Positions 53,731 to 62,100 of a DNA stretch of 64,000 bases are shown in pieces. The stretch is taken from contig NC_009368.1 in the NCBI RefSeq assembly GCF_000092065.1, positions 372,001 through 436,000 of the forward strand, written 5' to 3'. This DNA is from Ostreococcus lucimarinus CCE9901 (taxonomy: Eukaryota; Chlorophyta; Mamiellophyceae; Mamiellales; Bathycoccaceae). Both the position numbers and the translations under genes were made by a program. The notes beneath the pieces were generated by a model, which saw only the letters and a list, made by a program, of their open reading frames with translations, did no database searches and was not told where the DNA came from. Numbering within the stretch: position 1 is the first letter of the stretch; each line of letters begins with the position of its first letter.

Positions 53731-55800
53731 ATGAGGCACCGATCGTACCGTGTATGCAATGGACGCACGCTCGCACTCATCGCGCTCGTCGTGCTTGTCG
53801 CACGCACGCAGCGCGTCTTCGCTTCGCCGACCGACGAGCGAAGATTCTGGACGCCCACTGTCGTCGCCGTGGACGACGGCGTCGGTTCGAAGATCCGACG
53901 CATGGGAAACGATGTGGAGAAATCGAAGTCTTTCGTGTTTGAGAACACGGTAGCGGAATCGCTGACAAGAGATGGCGTCGTCGCGGTGCGAGTGCGAGGC
54001 TTGAACGAAGCAAAGACACAGAGCGCAAAACTCTTCATGGATTGCGCGCGGGTTACGGATAATGTTGCAGTAGAAGAGTACGACGATGGATCCAGGCGCG
54101 TGACGCTCGCCACGACGACGAAGCAGAGGGGGAGTGGTTTCGGGGAACCCACGTCCAAAGCATGTAAGAAGTTCGAGGTCACGACGAAAATGCTTCGCGC
54201 GAAAGTTTCTGTGGCCGAACAAGCAATCACGGACGTGTTTCAGAGCAAGTTTTCAGATCTGAGTGAATTTGCGAACGGGGTACTGATGCAGGGAGAGAAC
54301 GGCGAGACCTATAAAACTTTCTCGGAAGTATTGAAAGACTGCGAGCACCTTGAACATTTTCACGGCTACACGATTTCACCACAACAAAAATTGAAGAATA
54401 GTAAAGTGCGGACGATCGAAGAGCACACGGATCAAGGTCTACTCATCGCATTCGTCCCGGCCATAATTGTCGATGCAGTGACGGGAAGGCGCGATAAGTT
54501 TTCCTCAACCGGCGATTTTTATATGACGCTTCCTGGGCATCGCAAGGTGCTTCTCCATTTTGACACGCTTCCAGACGATGTCGTTATTTTTATGCTGGGT
54601 CAAGCAATCGAGCAACAAATCACTCCCAAACTTGCAAACGGCCTTGAGCTTCACGCTGTACCACACGCAATGGATATGCCCAATCTTAAATCTAATCAGT
54701 TCAGATTTTGGTATGGGCGAATGTTCCTCCCACCTGAGAATGCCTTGGACGAAAGCCATGGTCTCTCTTTTGGGACAGTGCGCGCTAACATCATCGAAGA
54801 TTTCGCACGTGGGCTGAAGACATCCGTGGGATGTGGTCGTGAGCTCCTCTCCGTGGCAGGGAGCGGTTCATGCGCTAGCAACCAGATATGGTGCTGGATG
54901 CGATGCATGAATCACTCAGCGCCGGCGAGCAATCCACTCACATGCAGGACGGGTCATAGTGTCCAATGTTTGAGCCAAAGACTGGAAGTCTGGACGGATG
55001 CCGACAGTCATGGTGATTATAATCCTGGATGCACCGACGAGACCAACGAGACAAAGCCCGTCACCGATCCACCGACCATCCCAGCTCGAGCAGCCTCTTG
55101 TACAGATGGAAACGCCTGGGAAACTTTTTTGAACCACTCCGAATATGAAAACAGCTTGGAGCTGTTACAAGATAAGTTATATTTACTCTGGACTGTTCAA
55201 AATGGTAAGTTAAAAGCCCGAGTTGCCTTCAATGGCAAGATTGGTTGGTTTGCTCTCGGCATCAAAAACCTAGGAGGGAAACACAACGGGATGAACGGGG
55301 CGAACATCGTCATGGGCGTCCACGACCCTCATCCAATGGGTCACGACAGCAATTTCGGTTCTCCTTATGTTGGAAAGAGCAGTGCGAAACAATACAAAAT
55401 CCACGATCATTCTTCTGCTTTTCGACATTGGAATGACACTGCTGACGTTGCCTCACCCTTCGTGAGTTCGACGACGTTCAATTCATGTTTCAGTTGTATG
55501 CGTTTCGAGACGGCCTCGATACGGGGCGAGGCTCTGAATCTCACCTCTGGTATTAATGAACTCATCTGGGCTGCTCATGATGGCACTTACCTCAAAGGCT
55601 ACCATGAAGTACAAGGATTCGATCGGAGAGATGCACGCGGGCATCTCACGCTTGACCTGACGCGAAATTACGGTCGTGTAACGTGCGGCTTCTCAAGAGG
55701 CTGGGCTGCGGCGAGTCAAACATGTGCTTTTTCGGCAGCAAGCACTCCTTCAGCGATAGTTTCTATATCCATTGCTGTCATTGCAATCCTCGTTATGTGA
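53731..55800 (+). CDS. Secreted/membrane-anchored 2OG-Fe(II) oxygenase-like protein with DOMON domain
   Basis: A 689-residue protein with a signal peptide (LALIALVVLVARTQRVFA, residues 13-31). The middle resembles a 2OG dioxygenase barrel: HTDQGLLIAFVPAIIV with the HxD pair near residue 232, a distal His in ELHAVPHAMD (about 306-311) and a basic RFWYGRMFLPP strand. A Cys-rich linker follows (CGRELLSVAGSGSCASNQIWCWMRC). Residues of about 470-650 form a DOMON domain (LYLLWTVQNGKLKARVAFNGKIGWFALGI... HDHSSAFRHWND), usually a heme or sugar binder. The end TPSAIVSISIAVIAILVM fits a GPI signal or a tail anchor. The dioxygenase call is inference from motif order. Confidence 0.72.
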   Translation: MRHRSYRVCNGRTLALIALVVLVARTQRVFASPTDERRFWTPTVVAVDDGVGSKIRRMGNDVEKSKSFVFENTVAESLTRDGVVAVRVRGLNEAKTQSAKLFMDCARVTDNVAVEEYDDGSRRVTLATTTKQRGSGFGEPTSKACKKFEVTTKMLRAKVSVAEQAITDVFQSKFSDLSEFANGVLMQGENGETYKTFSEVLKDCEHLEHFHGYTISPQQKLKNSKVRTIEEHTDQGLLIAFVPAIIVDAVTGRRDKFSSTGDFYMTLPGHRKVLLHFDTLPDDVVIFMLGQAIEQQITPKLANGLELHAVPHAMDMPNLKSNQFRFWYGRMFLPPENALDESHGLSFGTVRANIIEDFARGLKTSVGCGRELLSVAGSGSCASNQIWCWMRCMNHSAPASNPLTCRTGHSVQCLSQRLEVWTDADSHGDYNPGCTDETNETKPVTDPPTIPARAASCTDGNAWETFLNHSEYENSLELLQDKLYLLWTVQNGKLKARVAFNGKIGWFALGIKNLGGKHNGMNGANIVMGVHDPHPMGHDSNFGSPYVGKSSAKQYKIHDHSSAFRHWNDTADVASPFVSSTTFNSCFSCMRFETASIRGEALNLTSGINELIWAAHDGTYLKGYHEVQGFDRRDARGHLTLDLTRNYGRVTCGFSRGWAAASQTCAFSAASTPSAIVSISIAVIAILVM

Positions 55801-56051
55801 CGCGGAAGTTTGCATTCTTCACGATCTTTCAATCGACACCCGAAACAGTCTGAGCACGCACCGACAGTCACGCCGTTGTAGGTCCCGGCGTGATAACAGA
55901 ACTCTTCGCTTGATGCGAGTGCGTTCGTGCTCGCGTACGCACTCGAAACGGTGCAGTCGGCGTGAGAGAAACACACGTCGCCCGGGTCCGCGCGCGCGGT
56001 GTGCGCGACGGCGAGAGCGAAAACGAACGGCACGAGGAGGTTCTGAAACAT
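55716..56051 (-). CDS. Small secreted Cys-rich protein, 3' part overlapping the opposite gene
   Basis: From ATG 56051 the frame encodes a signal peptide (MFQNLLVPFVFALAVAHTARA) and a Cys-rich domain (GDVCFSHADC, EEFCYHAG, GACSDCFGCRLKDREEC). The last 30 codons lie antisense to the end of the 689-residue gene, so the true end may be earlier, by splicing to an exon I cannot see. The 19 codons upstream of 56051 are open but not signal-peptide-like. Its Cys pattern is not one I can name. Possible fragment of a longer gene. Confidence 0.5.
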   Translation of the reverse strand: MFQNLLVPFVFALAVAHTARADPGDVCFSHADCTVSSAYASTNALASSEEFCYHAGTYNGVTVGACSDCFGCRLKDREECKLPRHITRIAMTAMDIETIAEGVLAAEKAHV

Positions 56052-56185
56052 TTTTGGTGTGGGTTTAGCTCGCGAAAAAGTTTCAGCGAGGCTTGACGTG
56101 CGCCGCAAAGTGAGGTTCGGAGATCCGGAGATCCGCCGGTTGACGCCCCGCGGGGCGTGTGTGCCAGCCCGTAGGGTTTAGGGGA

Positions 56186-56279
56186 TCGGACATATGGAGC
56201 CTCACTATTAAGACACACTGTCATATATATTAATGGATTTATGACAGTGTGTCTTAATAGTGAGGCTCCATATGTCCGA
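56186..56279. repeat. 40-bp perfect inverted repeat with 14-nt loop (MITE-like hairpin)
   Basis: Arms 56186-56225 and 56240-56279 are exact reverse complements (TCGGACATATGGAGCC... TCATA). Outside them lies a weaker second pair, with CGCCCCGCGGGG and GTGTGTGCC on the left and GGGCACACATCCCCGCGGGGCGCC on the right, so the full structure spans about 56140-56310. It could be a miniature inverted-repeat element or a strong RNA hairpin. Confidence 0.9.
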
Positions 56280-56703
56280 CCGCGGGCACACATCCCCGCG
56301 GGGCGCCAGCAGGGTCAGGTCGCAATTTTGCGTTTTCCCGCTCAGCCTTCACTAGAAACGTGTCTAAACCGGCCACTTTTTAAATCTTGTTTTTTGCTAG
56401 GTTTTTACTGTCTCCGGGTCTCGGAGGAATCGCGTGGAGTGACCGGTTATGGGTTTAGTGGTTGGAGGTCCTGTGAGGAACTTTCTCTCCGTCACTTTTT
56501 TTCCATTTTTGAAAAAAAAAACGTCACATGTAAACTTTATAAATAAACCTATAACCTATAACCTATAACCTTGAAGGTTGAAATTTCTTAAGACCCGGGG
56601 TCCGCTGTTAAGGGGGGTCGGAACGCACAGAGAAATCGGGCTCGTCGTCCTGTGTATCAGCAGTCCTGTAGTAGGAAGTCATTTTTTGCTGTTTTGGGCA
56701 TCC

Positions 56704-57013
56704 CTTGCGTTCAGAGATTCCATTCTGAAGAAATCTTAAGCGAGGGCACCAAAAACTCAAGGTCTCAACGGTCGCACGCTTCAGACTAGTTACATCTTCT
56801 GTACCTCCAAGCAGCGAAGTGCTCCTGTGTGTCAGGTTTGTCTCACCAAACACCGAGATCTTCGAGAAGACGAACACGTTCCGCTGAGAGTTTGCACGTG
56901 CACCTGTCTTCCTTTGCCTGATTTGTGAGCCATCACCCCAGATTTGAATGTGGCGTATCTTATCGCGACACTCTCGCTTAAGATCTCTTCAGAATGGAAT
57001 CTCTGAACGCAAG
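56704..57013. mobile_element. 310-bp element with 41-bp terminal inverted repeats, no ORF (MITE-like)
   Basis: Left arm 56704-56744 and right arm 56973-57013 are reverse complements with one mismatch in 41 (CTTGCGTTCAGAGATTCCAT / ATGGAATCTCTGAACGCAAG at the outer ends). The 228-nt interior has no coding potential. Size and structure fit a non-autonomous MITE. No clear target-site duplication is visible by eye. Confidence 0.7.
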
Positions 57014-57837
57014 CCGTGGATGTATTAAACTGTGAACGAGGCTAGTCATGGTTCGATTTTTTGGATTACAAGTGTAGGTCTACTTTTACGTTTCGTGGAC
57101 TCCGCTTGAGTCGGCCGATGTCACCACGTCAGGTGTTTCGAGTGCACTAGAGACGTGACCGCCGATACACAGGACGTCGAGCTCGGCGTGCCTGATTTCA
57201 CGACTCGGTGACCATGGTTTGAAACCGAAATGACCATCGGCTTCAGGCCCAGGCGCGGCCGCAATGCTACTTTAAACTTAATATATTTTTTTTGAAAAAA
57301 GAGTAGTAAGAGTAATAAAAATAAACTTTTTTTTTGAGTTGGGGCACCCCAACATGATAAAACCGCACATCGCGGCGAGCCATGCGCGACCATCAATTTG
57401 ATGTCATGTCTAGTCAGGCTCTCGTGGTAAAAACGTAAGATGTGCTTATTACAGCATATGCCAATTGCGCAGTAAATCTCGAAGGACGACATCAAACATA
57501 TCACAGAGCGCGCGCTTCACACCGTACAACACCATCTAAGGTACTTTCGACCGACGTTTTAGGCAATTTTGACTCGCCGACTGGTCTTTTCCAGTTGTGA
57601 CGTCAGATTCGATACGATACTGGGTTACGATGCGTTGAGTTGGACTGTAGAGGCCTGTACCCTTACATGCACATCTTCCATGGAGCGCTGGAGAAAAGGC
57701 ATTGTTGCATAATTATTGTCAAAATATAGATATTTTAATTTGACGCCACCATTATTAACTTTAAAATCAAGCCAGATCGCGACGACACTGAACATTTGAA
57801 TGTGTATTCACACTTGAGAGACACTGGTTTCGGCAAC

Positions 57838-58821
57838 TCACGATCGAGTACCGAAGACAAAATTAGCGCACTTTTTTCTATCATCTGCAGAATGCGAGTT
57901 TGGCGCATTTTTTACTGCGTCGCAGTGTTTCTTAGCCGCTTTGCACTGTTTGGAGCAGACATGCGGACATGCTGCCACCCAGGTTGGGTTGGAACATAGA
58001 TGGCGCCTGCCTTCCGGCTTGCCGCAGCCCCGCGGAATCGATTCACAGGGAGCCATGTTGGGTAGATCAGGCGTTTCCCAGACGGTACCAGAGATACCAT
58101 CGAAACCTGGGCACGTGTAATCGTCACTCAGAGTACAGCCAGTCGCCGCCGAGCCTTGACAAGATCTTTTCCAACCACCCAAACGCCTATGGCCCTTTGT
58201 ACGCTTTTGGCAAGTACCCGTCGACACGTTGTACGCTTGTTTAGCTTCCTTAGTATCAAACGAGTGACACACGCATGAATCAATCAGTGGCAAAGCGCGG
58301 ACCTGTACGGCCGGCTCATGCTCGCACGCCCAACACGAGTGTCCTCCAATACTGATCCCGAACCGCTGGCGCATCTCTGACGCGCAGACTTTCGCGCGTT
58401 CCTCCTCGTTGAGCTCCATTCCCGCGCAGGCACAAGCGCACTGTGCACGCGACCACTCCACTCCATCTGTCGCACCAACATAACCTCTCATATCATTCTC
58501 CAGTTGGGCGTGTTGGTCGTGGCATATTCTCGCACACGCCGCGAATGTCTTCATAGATTCTGGTAGTCCGTAGTGCACCGCGGCCTGGGACACCGCGTCG
58601 TCATCCATGAGTTTCCACCCCGTGACCCCCGAGCTCACTGGCCGCCGCCGCCGCCCGAGCTCACTTGACGGTGCATCCAAATCACCGCCCGCATCGCCTG
58701 GGTCCGTCGCCACCGCCGTGAACGGCGCATCCGCGTCAACGCCCGCGGCGACGTTCAGCGCCGCGGCCCCCACGAACAGCGCCAACGTCAAAGGTGACAC
58801 ACATTGCCTTCGAAACCCCAT
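57838..58821 (-). CDS. Secreted Cys-rich protein, unknown family
   Basis: From ATG 58821 (MGFRRQCVSPLTLALFVGAAALNVAAG) there is a clear signal peptide and 327 residues. A longer open frame to 58962 lacks a signal peptide at its start, so it is rejected. The mature part has more than 20 Cys: FAACARICHDQHAQ, RAQCACACAGMELNEEERAKVC, HSCWACEHEP, DSCVCHSFD, and a C-terminal cluster with HLCSNPTWVAACPHVCSKQCKAAKKHC that resembles ShK/ShKT-like spacing. Probably an extracellular disulfide-rich protein. It diverges from the giant G8 gene across 290 bp, suggesting a shared promoter. Confidence 0.72.
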   Translation of the reverse strand: MGFRRQCVSPLTLALFVGAAALNVAAGVDADAPFTAVATDPGDAGGDLDAPSSELGRRRRPVSSGVTGWKLMDDDAVSQAAVHYGLPESMKTFAACARICHDQHAQLENDMRGYVGATDGVEWSRAQCACACAGMELNEEERAKVCASEMRQRFGISIGGHSCWACEHEPAVQVRALPLIDSCVCHSFDTKEAKQAYNVSTGTCQKRTKGHRRLGGWKRSCQGSAATGCTLSDDYTCPGFDGISGTVWETPDLPNMAPCESIPRGCGKPEGRRHLCSNPTWVAACPHVCSKQCKAAKKHCDAVKNAPNSHSADDRKKCANFVFGTRS

Positions 58822-59111
58822 CCCGCGCGCGCGATCTGCTTTTTCGTCCACGCGGCGTCCACTCGCGAACGCGCGGATACCGTTCGCTCTCTCAGCGCCC
58901 TCCACGTCCGATCGGTTCGGAAGTGACGCGCGCGCGCAGAATAGTTTCGCGTCACAACGCAATTATTCATTCCCGTGTTGATTTTATTCTATTCCAGGGG
59001 GTATGGGTATAGAGTTTACAGTGCCTTCGTACGAGATATTTCCCAACACCCTTTAGTACCAAAACCTAATTGCGTATCTTCCCTCACTTTCCGACGTCAC
59101 GCGCGCACGCG

Positions 59112-62100
59112 ATGACGTCGGCGACGCCGAAACGACGGCGCGCGCGCAGATTTTTGTATGCGTTCGGAGGACCGACACTCTTATTTAACCTCATGCGCGT
59201 GTTTGCCATGTCCGGGCTCGTGGCAACAATTACAATGTCAACAGCCGCGGGCGCCGCCCACGGTGGAGGTGCGAGCATGGACGAGGGACCGGCGCAAATG
59301 CATTATATGCCTGATCGATTTCGCAGCCTCGCGGGCGGCGGCTGGCTTACTATCTCATCGAGAGACGTGCACAAGAGCCTGATGCCCATGCCTGGGATGC
59401 GCGGTGGCGGGGAAGGCGCGAATGAGTCAGCAGTAAGTGGCAGCGCGATGAAGGACGAGGTGAAGATCGATCTGGCCCACGGTGACCCAGACGGTGAGCG
59501 ATCGTGCGATCTCGTGCATTACAAGTCATCCTCGAATGAGTTGGTGTGTTCACCACGTGCGGTGGATTGCTGTTTGGACGGACTCACGGCGCAGGAGCTC
59601 GCCAGCGTAAGCGATGGGTGCCCGTCGGTGAGACCAGAGCTGAACGTCGAGGTCAACGGTCAGCGATTGACGTGGGGCAGCGCTGGTAGAAATGGAAGGG
59701 ACACGCTCACGGACGAAAGTCTCAAAGTGAGCCATGGGCAGACGCCGACGATCGTGGCGGTCGAGCCGGCTGAGGTTCGTCCCGGTGAGTTGATCACGGT
59801 GTACGGACGAACGTGCTTTGGCGATGTTTGGAAGAAAGATGAAGATGATGGTTCGTCTCTACGTGATGATCCCGACGCACTGCGAGATCTATTCTCGGTT
59901 GAAGCGAGCGCAAGAGAGGATCCGCGCCAAGAAATTGGATTGGAAAAGTCTCTCTACAAGGTGCTCATCGGTGACCTACCGTGCGAGGTTCGAGATCCAC
60001 TCACAAACAGGTACTACCGATCCGAGCGCGGCGATGGTCCATACACAGCCCACCGGCAAACAGAGTGTGGACCCGTTAACGGTTGGTTTCAGTGCCGTGT
60101 ACCCCAAGACATCGATTCCGGTCTTCATCTACTTCATTACGAGACGTACACCAGAGGCAATGCTGTGATCCTGTCTGAGGCGCTCAGATGGAATGCATCG
60201 GACGCGTCCAAGGGCTACGTGCTGTCAGTGGTTGATGATAAGTCGGAAGATGAAGATCCACCGCGTGTTTATAACATAACGCAGCTCTCGAAGGATGAGT
60301 CCAAACAGCGACTCCTTGTTGAGGGTGCGTCTCTTGATGCGCCAAATATCGTCGTCGAGCTTGACGGGGAGCGCTGTGGTGGAAAAAAGGTTGTGTCCAG
60401 ATCTGGCATCGAGGTTGAATGCTCAGGTTCAGCTGGAGCGAGCTCGCAGTATCACTACGGCCCCCCCGCGTGGCTGCGTGAAGACTGGGTGTTCAAGGAC
60501 AAGAATAATAAGTTTGTCGGTGGCAAAGCGTGGTCTAACGCTCTCCACGTTTTGAAGCAGCGTGGAGAAAGGTACAACCCTCTCGCCGACGAAGTCATGG
60601 ACGCTTTAAGCTCGGCATTGGCAACGAATGGCATTGTCCGCGGGTACAAGATCGAGAAAGTTCAACAGTATCTCACGAGCCCATCGGTTGGATCACCATA
60701 TGTTGAGGCAACTAGCGGCATGAAAGCGGCGCACGCCGGACTCATCCGTCACCGAAGGATACGGAATGCTGTGTTTGAACGTGTAAGCGGAGTCATCACC
60801 GCCAAAGCAAACGGGCGAATGCGCGTGGCGATCGCCAATGCGGCGGGCAATAACATGGTGCTTCGTGTGCGACATGTTTCCGACAACTTAAATGTATTCA
60901 AACCTTGGTTGTTAGTTTCCAAATTTTGCGGCACCAGATACAGCAGACAAAACATTTATCGATACGGCTTTTCACAGTGGTTCAGTGTTCGTGGTAACGA
61001 AAAATACTATATGGAATTTCTGATGAACTTGGACCCCAGATACTTGCACAATTTCGGGGGATTCGATGTTAAGATGGAATTTTCCTACGACGCGGGTAAT
61101 CCTGCGGGATCAATTGGGCAACTTACGCACACGACAACGCCTCACGTGCCCAAACGAGCGCATGGTGGCGATTACGTCGTGCGCTTTAGCGGCGCTTCGA
61201 AAACTGCGATCAGATTCGCTCATAATGCAACTTCTTCAAGAAGCAATTTTGAGTGGAAACTCTTCAGTGGCGGCAAGACCATCGAGTTCAATACGAAGAA
61301 TTGGTTGCATGCACGCGAACACGTGCGGAAAGTTAGAGACGCTCTGCGATGGGCTAACTGTACCGCGCTGCCTGAAGACTCAAAGATGTGGGACGCGGAC
61401 TCGACCCATTCTTCGCACCCATTCGACGTCGAGAATCGATGGCTCATGGTGCGTGATACGCAGACCTTCAAAGAGCCCACCACAGATTGGAACTTCATAT
61501 GGCAACGTCGCATGGGCGGATTCAGAGGCGCGTCGATCGACTGGAGTACCTCGTACTGTTCGACACACAGTCAAAAATTTGATTTGTCGTCACTACCCCC
61601 AGGAAGAGTCATCACTCCTTCTTCTCATTTCGACGTACCTGCATCTTCTCGTGCGACGACGAATAAGTTTCTGAACTTTGCCTACAAAGTCACTCCGGGT
61701 ACGCGAGCGACCTTGTTACTTCGTCTAAAGTACCGAAGCGGTAATCGGGACATATCGACCACGTGCGCGGTTCTCCTCACCCATGAACAAGCGACTGGGA
61801 ACGTGAAGAACTTCGATCACCCAGCGTGTGTGGACCTTCGAAGCGTCTTCAAGGATGATGGAGAGTGGCACTTTATTTCATTCGATTGGCGAACTGCGTT
61901 GGCCGGTGGTGAGTATGCCCCGAGTTATTTGGGCGAGGCTATGTTCCCGCATAAAGTGCAAGTTCAACTCGATGGTATCGGTGTCGGCGCGCAGAGATTC
62001 CTCGGCAAGTGTCCGAATAAACAGCGCTTAGCGGAAATGTATGTCGGTGATGAAGGAAGTGAACTGCGCGGTTACCTCTGGTTGGATAGCGTTTCTGTGA

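Larger units (their letters stand above)
56052..57837. other. 1.8-kb AT-richer gene-free region with inverted repeats
   Basis: No convincing gene. It has a 40-bp hairpin at 56186-56279, an element bounded by 41-bp inverted repeats at 56704-57013, three copies of a CCTATAA heptamer at about 56546-56570, several poly-A and poly-T runs (for example 57285-57340), and overall much lower GC than the rest. Short frames here (56241, 57121 and others) look random. Confidence 0.65.

Noticed and set aside
56546-56570. CCTATAA repeats as interstitial telomere
   Set aside because: The plant/green algal telomere unit is CCCTAAA; this heptamer differs and has only three copies.
57121-57504. Minus-strand ORF of 127 codons in the AT-rich region
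   Set aside because: Contains long Leu/Phe runs from poly-A/T and no recognisable domain or composition like real genes nearby.
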